Origin: Plantago ovata
Taxonomy: Eukaryota; Streptophyta; Magnoliopsida; Lamiales; Plantaginaceae
DNA: 64,000 nucleotides
Assembly: GCA_028274465.1 (NCBI GenBank)
Contig: CM051458.1
Span: 70,712,885 to 70,776,884 of the forward strand
Direction of reading: 5' to 3'
Shown: in pieces, positions 30,710-42,326 of the stretch
Layout: every line of letters starts with the position of its first letter
How positions within the stretch are numbered: position 1 is the first letter of the stretch
The notes under the pieces: model-generated
What the model saw: the letters and a program-made list of their open reading frames with translations, nothing else
What the model was told of the DNA's origin: nothing
Database searches by the model: none
Position numbers and translations under genes: made by a program

Positions 30710-32390
30710 TGTTGGTCCCTTTAAACAACAAGAAAAGACTAGAGGGGGGGGGGGTGAATAGTCTTTTCAAACTTTTGTCGTTTAAAACTTTCTCAGCAAG
30801 TACTTATTACTTTTCAGTAATGAGGTTGCTGATACTTAACTTTCTCAGCAAGCGTAAGTTACTTTACAGTAGCTTGGTTTGCTGATACTTAAAATCAGAG
30901 AGCGGAAGTCTTTGAAACAATAAGTGCTTTTTCAGCAAGTAAAGTGTTTCAGCAAGTGATGTGAGTGACTGTGTACAAAACAGAAATAATTTGCTGAAAG
31001 CTAAATGCAGTAAGTAAATCACACAAACGCTTTTAGAGTGGTATCTGAGAGTGGCGTAATGTCCCAACTAATCCACTTTGTCCTTTCTAGGACTGAATCC
31101 ACTAAGATATGATTGAGGTTCCTTACAATCTCCTATCTAAAGCGATTCAACAGAAACCAAAACACACTTGCTTTGTTTCCAACCTAAACTAGAGAACTCA
31201 ACCTTGTTCTCCACCAAACTTGGTACTTTTAATCAGCAAAACTGTGCTCGATTAAGTTCCCCCTGAATATCACGCCTGAAAGGGTGTATTTTCAGTTAGA
31301 GAGTTTTGGGGTGAGATAACTTAATTATAACTTATTCAGTTACAACAAGTAATCTAAGAAACACAACTTGGAATACTTTGCAGTAAACAAGTTTGATTGT
31401 TTCTGGTGTCAAGACTTACTTGTTCTTGTTCGAAAGAAAGAACACTTAACTAATTTCTTAGCCGAGTTTGTTCTACTTCTTCACAAGTAGCTTTTTCAAG
31501 CTTTAAGTCTTGGAACGGATCAATGGCAGTAAGAGAGTTTGAAGGTTTGTGAGTTTTAAGCACAAGTGAGAGTTTGATCACGTTGTTGACACACTTCAAC
31601 TCTTTGCCTGATGACCTCTATTTATAGTGCAAGTAAGGAGCCGTTTGAATTTCAAATCCTAAGGCTTTTGTTCCTTAACATGTCACTATCTTGCTTTTGT
31701 ACTTTCAGCAGCAACCTTTGTTTGTCTTCTAGTCTTCATGTCCTTTGTGTAAGCTTTGCATTAAATGCACCTTTGAATAGAATTCAAACAGTAACATTGG
31801 AGCGCAAAATCACGTACATTCAGCAAGAGGTCACATATGTTCATCAGCAAGTGTTCATTCTCAGTTTCAGCGAGCACAACCTACTCTGTCTTTCAGATTT
31901 TCACTTATGCAATGCTGTTGCTGAAAATTTCACTTTCTGAGCAACACGTGCCTTACCAGTCTTCAGCAATCTTCAAGTCTTCAAGTCTTCAAGTCTTCAG
32001 ATCTTCAAAAGTCTTCAAGATTCTGACCGGTTTCTTATTTGCTTCAATAATTTGTTTGTAATAAACAAAATACATCTTCAGCAAATACTTCAATAGGTCA
32101 TTTTCTTTTCAGAAAATCAAAGCTAAGCATCAATAAGATATTTTCTTTTCAGAAAATAAAATACATCATACGCTAAGGTGTCAATAGATTAATTTCTTCA
32201 CAGAAATTAAAGTACGTCATCCACCAAGATAAAAACTTATCTAACACCTATCTAAGTCATCAGCAAACGTTCCTCTTTTACAATGTCCTTTAAAAATTCT
32301 AAAATCCTATGGACCTTAAGAGTACTAGTTACTGGACTGTTCTTAATTTAGCATGGTTAATTGCTCATCAAAATTACAAGTTTCCTAACA
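30710..32390 (-). repeat. 3' LTR of the near-intact SIRE element
   Basis: Minus-strand LTR of 1681 bp from TGTTAGGAAACTTG at 32390 to GGGACCAACA at 30710. It is preceded by a polypurine tract and followed by ACCTT (minus sense). Where I compared it by eye with the LTR at 49561 it differs at only isolated bases, as expected for the two LTRs of one recent insertion. TATA box at 31619-31626 (minus strand). Its sequence includes a poly-C run and CTCTAGTC near its end. Confidence 0.93.
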
Positions 32391-32405
32391 AATTTCCCCC
32401 TTTTT
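32391..32405 (-). promoter_or_regulatory. Polypurine tract of the SIRE element
   Basis: Minus strand: AAAAAGGGGGAAATT directly before the LTR start, the plus-strand primer site. Confidence 0.93.
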
Positions 32406-32654
32406 GATGTTAGCAATCCATGGCTAAATTAATTGTTACCCTTTTAGAGGTTTCTGATGTTGAATAAATCAGATGATTAATGCAAGCATACTTGAATTAA
32501 AAAAACAGTAAGCATAAGTAAGTTCCATAATCAAAAACCAATAAGAGTCAAAAAGAATTCATTGCTGAAAGTTATCATTCATAAGTTTACAAGGAATCAT
32601 AGATAACAAAGAATCAGCAAACAAAAACTTTTAACAAGAAACTATTGTAGGGAC

Positions 32655-35600
32655 TTAAACTCTTCCAGAGGATTTTCTCAGAATCTCTCTTACACTCTTC
32701 TCAGCAAGAGCAGTGAATTCAACACAATCCTTCTCGTAGTTTTCCAGTAGCCTACGGACTTGTAGTTGAAGAATTCTTGCATTTTTGCAGGCAGTATGAT
32801 GATGCTTTTCAGCATTCATTTCCATGTAGTTAATTACCCACAAATGCATGCCCCAATTGCTGGCATGGAGAAGCTGTGTATCTGAAATGTTTCTCGGATG
32901 AATCTTTCTTAACCAGAGAAGATCATCTTCTTGATCCTGAGCAGTCAGATAGAAGTACTCATAAGGAATCAATCCAAGTTTCTTCTTAGGTTTCTTTGTT
33001 ACTGGGTCAGCATAGAAAGCGATGCCAGGTGGTTTGATTAGATCTGGTTCTTGTCTAAATGTCTTACCAATGGCAACTCTTCTTACATAAACCTCAAGAT
33101 TCAACCATTTCCTAGCAATATTTCTTGGGAGGGATTCTTCCCTTTGCTTCTTTTGGACCTTGAGTTCAATCCATTTGAACATTTGATTCAAACAGGCTGT
33201 AGGAAAGAACTCATTTACCAACAAATCTTCCAGCTTTAGGATCCAGCAACCATGAATGTTTCTGATCACATTCTGGGTGGTTTCATCATTGCTGGTCTTT
33301 GTATATTCAATGCCGGAGCCAATAGCAATGTTGGCCAGCCTTTTCTCTTCCTGTCTTTGCCTTCTTCTTCTTGTTTTAGCATTGTCTTGATCTCTTGCTG
33401 AAGAGTCAGACGAAAAATGCCTTGAGTGGCCAGACGGAGTTATGGCTGTTAAGGGTCTAGCTCTTATGGCTTGAGCTATTGTTTGATTGTCATCATCTTC
33501 TTCATCATCTTCATTCAGATTGTGATGACTTTCAATGTGACAGAAATCTTGAGTTTCAGCAGCGGTTTTTCTCTTTTGGTACTTGCTGAATTTAACTCAG
33601 TTTCTGCTTGTCTTTTAGAACATTGCTCTCTTTCAGCAAGAGGTTCTAGTGGCACATCCACAGCAGGAGTAGGAGGGGTTTGATTGCTTTTTCTAGTCTT
33701 CTTTTCCCCCTTAGATATGGATTGCAACATCGGAGTGATGTGCAGAGAATAAAACTCATTGCAATTTTCAGCAAGAGTGTTGAGACTGTTATATTTCATG
33801 ATGATTTCTTGTTGGTCAGAGTTCATTGTTGCTAACTCTTTTTGAATATTCATCATGTTCTCTTCATGTCTTTTCTCTGTTGCGGCCTTCTCATCCATAA
33901 TAGTCTGAGCTTGACAAGAGCACTTTTTGCCAGTAAGAGAGCTTGACTTACATCTTCTTCATAGCTCTTGTGAAAAAGACTTATGTCTTTCTGAGCTATG
34001 GTTAAAGTTGTAGTGCGTCTCAGCACCGTAGCCAATATTTTTCCAATGTCAAGTGGGCTCTCAGCAAGCAATGCCTCATCTTCAGCTTTGCAGGCTTCAT
34101 GGACTTTCTTTAGTGCGAGAATTCTGGGAGTAAACTCCTCAACTCTTGGGAACGGCACTAAATTAGGTGTCAAGGAGTGAGCCTTAAGTTCAGTAGCAAA
34201 CTGATCATCTTGTAAAAGCAACTCAGCCCTTAATGAATCTCCTTCATAGCTTAGATAATTAGGAGGAGAAATCTGAACGACTTTTGGGTCTCGCTTGGAT
34301 TGTTCATCTTCATTTTCCGACAAGTCGTCATCATCCTCAGATTCATCAAGTTGAGCGACTTTTAAGCCTTTGTCAGTAGCTTCACGTCCTTGTTGTTGAG
34401 TGGTTGCTGATGGCAACGCTTCAGACTCAACGACTGGAGTTTCACCAGTAGATAGTTGTTTCAATTGAGTTTGGGGCTCAATTACTGGAGTTTCGCCAGT
34501 AGTTAGTTTTAATTGAGTAGTTGCTGAAGGCAACGTTTGTGACTCAATAACTGGAGTTTCGCCAGTAGTAGGTGGAAGGGATGGAACTTCCTTTGATTTT
34601 GGTCTTGAAGATTCACCAATTTCCAGATCCTGCGTATGCCTTGCATGGATCACGAGACTATTTTGTAAAGCTCGTTGGTAATCTTCATCTTCTTCATCCT
34701 CATCTTCAAGGTTTTCTTCAGTAACCTTGGCATCAGAAACTGGACTTTTTCCATTTTCAAGGCAGCCCTTTTTCTGGCGTATTCTTCTTCAGTATCAGCA
34801 CCTTGTACAGGTGCTTGATTTTCAGCAGCAGCAGGAGGGGGTTGAGATTCTTGCTGAGATTGTTGTTGATCAGCTTGCTGATTGTCAGAGGGATTAGTTT
34901 CAGCAGCTGTCAACTTTAATCCACCAGCACCAGGACTTGGACCTTGATTGTCATCATCTTCATCCTTTTTGTCCTTAGAATCTTTCCCTTCATCATCACT
35001 GGGATCAGTGGGAATGTTCTCATCTTCTTCTTCTTCTTCATCATCAGTCAAGATGACTAGCTCAACGTGCTTATACAAAGCAACACTTGTCACTTTCTCT
35101 TCCTCAGTTAGTTTGTGGGGATCAGCCACCACAGGAACGAACGAGCCTTTGAGCATCACAGCTTGTTCAGCTGGAGAGGCACTCTTAAATTTGGCCTTCA
35201 TATTCTCTCTGATTTGAGCAATCAGATTTGAACTCATTTGCTGAGAATATGTCATTTCGTCAGGAAGTATGGAGTGGACAAATGTTTCGAGCTTCAGCAG
35301 TGAAGATCTCTTTTTCTCATTTGAGAGATGAAGGTGAAGATCTGAGAAGTCCATTCTCCTATATCTTTGCCAGTTGCTGACGGACTTAGCAACTCTAGAC
35401 AAAGTTGTCCTCTTGAAGCTCAAGTAAAGTTCTTCAGAACTTACTTGCTGATCTTCAGTGATGAGTACCACTTCAGTGGTCTCCTTTTGAGCCTGAAAAA
35501 GAATTTTATTTAGATCAGGATTGGTTTGGAGAATTGTTTTAGAGTTTAAATCTGAAACATGATTTACCTGCTGAGAGTCAGCAAGCTCATGTAGTACAAT

Positions 35601-37919
35601 TTCCATTCCATGAGGAGCTGGGGTAGCATCCTCCATTTGTTCATCCTGAAATAAATTAAAATTAGACACAAGTACTAAGCTGTCAAACTTAGTTTTTATA
35701 CCAAAATTATTAACTACCTGCTGAGCAGGGAGTGTTGGTTCTGGTTCAGAGGCTTCAGCAACCATCTGACTTGTATCTTGAGAAGTCTGTAGAGATAGTA
35801 TAATATTAGCAAAAGAATAATTTTCAGAATTTGAAGTTTTACTGATGGTTGAATTAACTACCTGCTGAGGAAGGACAGGTTGTGGCTCAGTCCTTTCAGC
35901 ATTAACAGTTTCTTCAGCTTCTTGGACTGTTTCTTCAGCAGACTTCTGAGTTTGCTCTAACTGAGAAAGCTGTGCGGTTTCAGCAATCTCCCTTGTCTCT
36001 GAATTGACAAGTTGAGCAGAAGCAACTTGACCTTTAAGCTCACTGCTTGTCATGAAGAGATCAATTGACTTGTTGGATGATTCTTCAATCTCCAACTCCA
36101 TTTGTTTGCTTAAATCTTCCAGTACAAGCTGGACTTTGTCAATTGAAGTCTTGGGTGAACTTGGGCCAGCATTCTCAGCATCAAGAGATGCGTCTTTGAA
36201 TAATGCTTCTTGAGTTTCAGCAACTTCAGGAACTGGAACCATTGCTTTCTCAGCAACTGGTCCATCAGCAAGCTGGGTTTCAGCAACTTGATGAGTTGCT
36301 TGTTCAGCAACCATCTGTTCAGCAGCATCAGCAAGTGCCGCTCTTTGCAGATCAGCAGCAATGTTGCTTACTGGTTCCATGGTTTGATCATCTAGATTAT
36401 CTACAAGTAGATATCTGGGACTTGGGCAGGAATTTCATTTCCACTGCCTTGTGGTCTATTCTCAGTAGAGTTATCAACGTTAAGTTGATTGTTGAAGGCT
36501 TCCGCAAACACTTCAACATTGCTGATGTATGTTTCAGTAATTATTTCAGCAACATCTACTGGCAAATGCGTTTCAGCATTTGTCTGGGAATTGACTGAGG
36601 AGTCTTGGACATTGGGGACTGACTGAGAAGCCAGTGTCTTCTTTCTTTTGTTACTTGTCCGTTTCCTCTTAGGTACGGGATTTGCTGATGACGCTGCAGT
36701 CTGAGTGTCATCATCAGCTTTCCTCTTTTTCTTTTTAGATTTCTCCAGTTTCCCAGAGTCATCTATTGTTGCATTTTCAGCAACGGCTCTTGTACACGTA
36801 CCTTGTTGATTTTCTACAGCAGTTTCATTTGTGTTACCACCACCCACAGCAGTTTCATCTCTAAGTTGCTGAGTGGTAACATCTGCAGCTGTTGTATACC
36901 TTTCTTGCTGGCTTGTGCTGACAACATTTGCAGTTGTTGTCTTCTTGGTTTTCTTCCAGCAATCTTAGGTACATTCTGCTTGTAGAAAGATCTTCCCACA
37001 TTGCACACAGATTTCTTGATTGGCAATGGGTTTCTTAGCTGAATCCTGAAATGTTCAAGGATATAGCATATCTTGATTCCATACATAACTGGAAAGGAAG
37101 GTGAGACCTTGTTGTCTTCTACCTTTACCTTAAACTTAGTAACACAATCAACAAGCCTGTTGAAAATGTACTTAGCCCAGTTAAGTTCCGATTTATTATC
37201 AGGATATGCATCAGCAATGGCCATCTTCTCAGGCCTACTTGGTCAATTCCTCCGACTTGGGAGTCAAGAACTTTAATCAGTAGCAGAGCTACTAGACCAA
37301 GTGAAGGACAGAGATGCTTTCTCTTAACGTGCTTTGTCCAAGTCACGGGAGCTATCTCGCCTTTCTTCATTTTGCATTTCTGACGTCACTGTAGAAAGCT
37401 TCAATTTCTTCGTCAGTGGCAGTGACGTCGTCTTCAGTTCCATTGGTTGGAATCTGAAAAATCTCCGCTAAATCAGTCCATTTCAGGACGATTTGCGTGT
37501 TCTGAACATAAGTAAGGATCACTTTTTCAGTGACTCCATTACTGTCTGTAAGGGACTGGATTTCTGCATTGTTGTAGAACTCCATAGTATCAATCATGCT
37601 CACTTGCTTAGTGCGAGCAGAGATAAAGTTCATGAGGCCTTGCTGCTTGATGAACTCAAGCGCCTCTTCATTTTGGTCATCAGTTCTTGTTCATAAAAGT
37701 ACCCTAATGTACTTTTCTTTGCAAATCCCCATTGCATCAACATCTCACACTTTGCAGTGTCAAGATATGACGGAGGCATAGGTTTTACAGTGATTCGGTC
37801 GTTTTTCAACACAACTTTCGTTGTGTTTGGGCCAGAGTAGTCACCGGAGCAATGCGTGTTTCAGCACTGTCAACCTTTGACGATTTTGAGGACTTAGATA
37901 ACTGTCTCTTGGGAGCCAT
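32655..37919 (-). pseudogene. Large third ORF of the SIRE element (downstream of pol), full length
   Basis: The minus strand holds one protein-like frame of about 5.3 kb from the ATG at 37919 (MAPKRQ) to the stop near 32655, broken by several one-base frameshifts (near 37630, 37370, 37210, 36840, 36390, 34650, 33870 and 33500). The N-terminal third (TMEFYNNAEIQSL, TWTKHVKRKHLCPSLG, MYGIKICYILEHF) looks to me like the putative plant transposon protein domain found beside many plant retroelements. The middle is low-complexity, rich in Gln, Glu, Ala and Ser with acidic runs. The C-terminal 200 residues (WILKLEDLLVNEFFP, WIELKVQKKQ) form a separate folded-looking basic region. I see no signal peptide or membrane segment, so it does not look like an envelope protein. 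Function unknown. It has a TATA box upstream and mini-intron-like segments. Confidence 0.75.
35493..35861 (-). other. Three mini-intron-like segments in the third ORF
   Basis: On the minus strand, three segments start GTA after CAGCAG and end in a T-rich stretch plus CAG: 35861-35787 (75 bp, GTAGTTAAT to CTACAG), 35717-35646 (72 bp, GTAGTTAAT to TTTCAG) and 35567-35493 (75 bp, GTAAATCA to TTTCAG). All are multiples of three and free of stops, so the frame is open with or without them. Their codon content (Asn/Ser/Ile-rich) differs from the Gln/Glu-rich flanks. The exon-like units between them are repeats of each other. Confidence 0.55.
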
Positions 37920-38615
37920 TTCTTTAATAGAGCAGAAAGATTGTACGAAAAGAGATAGTTTGCTTTTTGACCGGAGGTACAGTAGTTTCAGGCTAGAATT
38001 TGCAGAGAAAGGAAATGTGAGTTAAAGAATTTTGTCATTTCTCTAACTCCTTCTTTATATAGTGTCTCTGGTGTGTGAGAAACTCAATCGATTTGAGTTC
38101 TCAGCAAGGGTAAAACAGAGAAACACTGGAGATAGTGGAGCCTTTGCATGAATGCGTAGTGGCCCACTAACTAAAACCGTCAGAGCACCTCTCTCTTTGT
38201 TTTGTTAGCCGTTAGATTAATAACTCCTTTAATCAATGGCCACGATTGAATTTCATGTCATGATTATTGCGAGTTTATCTGTGCCAGCTTAACGTCACAA
38301 ATTGATTTTACCGAGTATAAAGGAGGATTGCTTGCTGAATAGAAAAGACATCTTTTCAGCGAGTTTGAATAACAATCTAGATACTTGCTGAAAGTTCCCC
38401 CTTACTTAGATATCTCATATTTTCTAAGTTTAAAAGATATTTCTGATTTCCCGTATCAGTAAATTCTTTTTGCACTTGAGACATCCTTTGTAAATCTGAG
38501 AGATGATCTTTGCTCTTTTTCTGATTCCCGTTTCAGAAAATTCCTTTGATACTTGAATACCTGTTTCAGTATCTTTTGATTGTCTAAGTACCCCTCTCAG
38601 CAAATCTTTAAGTTC
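37920..38615 (-). other. Spacer between pol and third ORF of the SIRE element, contig 1 copy
   Basis: No gene. Minus-strand sequence matching 57359-58032 of contig 2, with a TATA box (TATATAAA on the minus strand at 38061-38054) and CTGAAACAGG-type repeats near 38450-38590. Contig 1 ends here. The overlap 36890-38615 against 57359-59080 suggests the two contig ends are the same locus sequenced twice. Confidence 0.75.
38054..38061 (-). promoter_or_regulatory. TATA box upstream of the third ORF (contig 1 copy)
   Basis: Minus strand TATATAAA followed by GAAGGAG, about 140 bp before the ATG at 37919. The same box lies at 57893-57900 in the contig 2 copy. Confidence 0.65.
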
Positions 38616-38715
38616 NNNNNNNNNNNNNNNNNNNNNNNNNNNNNNNNNNNNNNNNNNNNNNNNNNNNNNNNNNNNNNNNNNNNNNNNNNNNNNNNNNNNN
38701 NNNNNNNNNNNNNNN
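38616..38715. other. Assembly gap of 100 N
   Basis: Exactly 100 N, a usual placeholder for a scaffold join of unknown size. Frames that cross it are artefacts. Confidence 0.99.
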
Positions 38716-38987
38716 TTCTTCTTGGCTCTTGTGTCCATGGTACCTAGAAAAATCTTATTAGATAACTTCAAGAGACGGTGAGACTTAGACTCGACTCCTA
38801 GACTCCAATACTCACTCAAGTAATCTCATGGTGAGTTTGAAGGCTTGCTAAAGTTCATATGAATAAATCGAAAAGCTTTAACACTTCTTTACGATAAATC
38901 CATACGAATCTAAACCAAGCAAACAAACTCTCCAATTAAATTACCCAACCAATCCAACACATTCTCATGCAATCACAACATCACCAT

Positions 38988-39111
38988 AATCATAACATAA
39001 CTCAAATTCAAGGCTAACAATCATCAAACAATTACATAGCAAAAATTCGAATCATAACATAACTCAAATTCAAGGCTAACAATCATCAAACAATTACATA
39101 GCAAAAATTCG
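38988..39111. repeat. 62-bp tandem duplication
   Basis: AATCATAACATAACTC at 38988 restarts at 39050, and both copies run to ATTCG before diverging. Near-identical copies imply a recent slippage event. Confidence 0.85.
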
Positions 39112-39500
39112 AGCACTAGATTTCATCATAAATCAAGAGGAGCAAAATTCGAATTTAGACATCACATCTAGTAAGAAACATGCTCAACAATCATCATCAA
39201 ACTCTAATTCACCAATGCATAACACAATTGAAGCTAATTAAGATAAAATCCCAAATTCAAGAAAGTTAGGGTTCATGAGAGGTACCTTTGATTCCTTGTT
39301 ATGGATGCCTCAAACGTGAAATTTGATCGGTTTAGATGATAGAGGGGGTGATGGACTTTGTAAAATGCACAAGATTGCAAGAATTGGTGGAGAATTGAGA
39401 GAGATTGAGATTTTTGGGGTGCTAAATCGACAATGGAGGAAGAAAAACGAAGTGGGGGACTTTGAAACACAAGTGCCCCGCTTAGCTTTCTTAAGGAAAG

Positions 39501-39701
39501 CCAAGCGAAGCGCTTGGCAAGCGGTCCGCTTGGGAACTCCCAAGCGCTCCACTTGGATTTCCAGTAAGAATTTTCATTCTTACTGGAAATTCAAGCGGAC
39601 CGCTTGGGCGTGCCAAGCGCTTCGCTTGGATTTCCAGTAAGAATGGAATTCTTACTGGAAATCCAAGCGGACCGCTTGGGCTTTCCAAGCAGTTCGCTTG
39701 G
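39501..39701 (-). repeat. CCAAGCG-type palindrome cluster in the 3' region of H
   Basis: Units at 39501-39517 (spacer AAG), 39517-39533 (GTC), 39540-39556, 39591-39607, 39613-39629 (CTT), 39663-39679 (GAC) and 39685-39701. Between them lie inverted repeats built on TTTCCAGTAAGAAT and its complement (39560-39587 and 39630-39662), so the whole cluster can fold on itself. Confidence 0.88.
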
Positions 39702-39883
39702 GACCTGAAGCTCCCAAATCCATTTTTTTTCGACTTTTGCTAAATTTTCACCCCAAAAACCTTGTCTAAACAACGAAACAAAATTTTAAACGTGCTTCTA
39801 ATCTATATGCAATTACCTACAACCTCGGGTTCCCTCCCGAGAAGCGCCTTCGTTTAAAAGTCGTTGGCTCGACTCGTCTTAGC

Positions 39884-42182
39884 TCATGCGGGATCAATTT
39901 CGCATCGGGTACTAGACTTCCCCGTCCAAGTGCACTTCAAAGCACCAAGTCCCTGCACATCTTGACGAACATAAAGAGGACCAAAGAATCCTACAAGTTC
40001 GTTAGTATCAACATAAGCACATGAATTAATTATGGCTCGTAACGTATGTTGCTTGCCATTTACCTCGAAGCTACATGTACGACGATACATGTCTATCACC
40101 ATATGTACTTTGTTGATGAAGGCTCTACCCAAAAGAACCACATCCTTGAGCTTTGCGGAGGATGTAGGCATGACGATGAAATTCGTCTTGACCACTACAC
40201 CGGCGACTCTTACCACTAGATTCTCGATCACACCCAATGGCTTCTTCATAGACCCATCCGCCAATTGCACCATGCACTTCATTGGTCTTAAGCCAGACAA
40301 ACCCGACTCTTCGTACACGTTCAAAGGTATGACATTCACACCCGCTCCCGTGTCTAGAGTTGCCACTACTCCATCCTTCTTACCCAAGCCGATTTCCACA
40401 TCAAAGCTCTCTTGGATAGGCACTTCCACCATATCACCAACTCATCCTCAGACGATGAGTTTTCATTCACTTCTTCCACTATCGCATCAGATTGTGCGAC
40501 CACTTTCTCTTCCACAACTACCTTAGGAGTCTCAAGCTCCTCACTCACTTTGCAAGTTTCAGTTATCTTGCAACTTGGCACCTCAACTAGTGCATTGTCT
40601 CTCACAACCGTGATCTCCACGGGCAAATCAGTCACCATGGTTATGGCCATAGCCTTCTCCGTGTTTCCGGGAAACTTCCCTTGCTCTCTACTAGCCCCCC
40701 GATCTATCAGCTCTTGCAACTTCTTATGGAGGTTTCTACTACTAGCCTCAAGCTTCTCAAACCGCTGATTATTAGTAGCTTCATTACGATAGTAATGCTC
40801 CATAAACTTATTTGTTTTCAACACAAGATCGTTGAGAGAAGAGACAAGAGGTGAAGGAAGCACCCCTCCACCTTGTGGTCCCGAACTAGCAACCTGAGGC
40901 GGAGGTGTAGGATTAGAAGGCGGTGCTCCTTCATACCAATTGTTCCCATAGCTGAGACGACTTCTATCTTGATTAGGCCCATAGGCATTTTGATCCGGGT
41001 TATGAAGATAACCACGGTGGCCTTGATTCTGGTACCCACCTCGTGGTCCACGGTTTTATGGTCTCACATTGCCATAACCTTGCCCGTAGTTCACATCTCC
41101 AACTACTTGCTCTCCCTCAGCATCATATACTTCTTGACGGACATCGTTCGTGATATATTGCTCTCTAGCAAATTCAGAACGGCATAAGTAGGCCGGGTGC
41201 CCATAGTTCTTGCACACACCACAAACTTCCGTAGAAGGAGAAGGAACGCTTTGCCTCAAAGCTTGCTTCACTTCATGGGCGAACCCATCGAAGGCATTTT
41301 GTTCCACTACTACCTTGGCCTCACCTCTTTGCTCCTTTTGGAGCACACGAGCCCTCACATTCCAGTTTTGGGAATTCCGGTACAACATGTCCAGCTTCAC
41401 TTGGGCTTGAGAAGGAAGCAACTCCTCCATACTACCTCCACAAATACTATCCACTTGAGATTGAATATCAGGATGTAAACCATTGTAAAAGAATTGGAGA
41501 AGCTGACCTTTATCATACCCGTTATGTGGGCATCGATGATGCAACCCCATGAAACGATCATAGGCCTCGTGGAAAGGCTCATCGTACCTCTGCTCGAAGG
41601 AGCTAATTTGGCTCTTCATAGCCATTGTCTTGGAAGCGGGGTAGTAACGCTCCATGAACTTATCAAAACATAGATCCCATGTTGTCAAAGACCCGGCCTC
41701 CAAAGTATTGAGCCAAGCCTTTGCACGATCGCCTAGCCCCATAGAAAAGACCTTCATGCGGAGATCGTCATCCGTAACACCAGCTCCTGGTCGCCCAAGA
41801 TGGAGAACAAAATTCTCGAGCTCATTCAAGTACCCTATCACGTCCTCATTAGCCATCCCATAGAATTTGGGTAGTTGTTGGAACATGTGATTCTTGATCT
41901 CCAAGTTCCTTGTGGCATCAGTGAGGACAATTGCTAACCCCAACCGTAGGCTTAGTAAGTGTACGTATGGGCCTCTCCGCCATTTCACCTTCCAAGTAAA
42001 CAGATTCAAGAATTGGCTCCAAAAGATAAGAAGAAGACTCTTCCCGAATACCAGAAGTGGAAGCTCTAGATGCTACTCCTTCAAACTCGAGATTCAAATT
42101 TCTCCTTCTCCTTCAAACTCGAGATTAAAATCTCGTCTACAAAAGGTTCAATACTAGGTCCACCCGTTCGGGTTCTAGGCAT
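39884..42182 (-). pseudogene. gag-protease ORF of TR-GAG element H, frameshifted
   Basis: Minus strand from the ATG at 42182 (MPRTRTGGPS, like the B start) to the stop at 39884. Frameshifts occur near 41950, 41040 and 40430. The Gag core has LPKFYG, LRMKVFSMGLGDRAKAWL, FMERYYP, RCPHNGY and FFYNGLHPD. A zinc-knuckle-like CGVCKNYGHPAYLC and a Gly/Asn/Tyr linker follow. The protease has TLDTGAGVNVIPLN with the catalytic DTG and VLLGRAFI. The C-terminus (TGKSSTRC) resembles that of A and B. There is no RT or integrase. The protein is clearly of the A/B type, although its LTR is of the Y type. Confidence 0.88.
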
Positions 42183-42305
42183 GCACTCACCTGAAATACA
42201 AGATAGTGAGTATCTCAAGAAAAAAGAAACAAAAACAGAAATGAGACAAAGAAGAGATGTTGGCTGAAAAAACAAAAACAAAAAACACCAACCAAAGGAG
42301 TTAAG

Positions 42306-42323
42306 TCCCCGGCAACGGTGCCA
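42306..42323 (-). promoter_or_regulatory. Primer-binding site of H (tRNA-Asp)
   Basis: Minus strand TGGCACCGTTGCCGGGGA, one mismatch from the tRNA-Asp complement, three bases after the LTR end at 42327. Confidence 0.9.
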
Positions 42324-42326
42324 AAT

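Larger units (their letters stand above)
38716..39883 (-). other. 3' non-coding region of TR-GAG element H
   Basis: No supported gene. Just after the protease stop there is a hairpin CTCGGG/CCCGAG with loop AGGGAA on the minus strand (39841-39824), equivalent to the one after the protease of A. A dense palindrome cluster follows (39501-39701). Further on is an AT-rich stretch with a 62-bp tandem duplication. The twin hairpins and polypurine tract of A, B and Y are not present in what remains; they and the 3' LTR of H would lie beyond the contig end. Confidence 0.65.

Noticed and set aside
32655-37919. SIRE third ORF as an envelope protein
   Set aside because: No signal peptide, transmembrane segment or fusion-type region is visible; its position resembles env-like ORFs but its content does not.
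38430-38819. ORF spanning the first N gap, and those at 58878-59429 spanning the second
   Set aside because: They read through 100 placeholder Ns and join unrelated sequence; they are artefacts.
39270-39480. Possible host gene 5' region near 39270-39480
   Set aside because: No splice-consistent coding frame follows; the stretch lies within the 3' region of H beside its palindromes.
39501-39701. CRISPR-like appearance of the palindrome cluster
   Set aside because: Repeat and spacer lengths are irregular, the same units occur in LTRs and in gag, and the context is plant retrotransposons.
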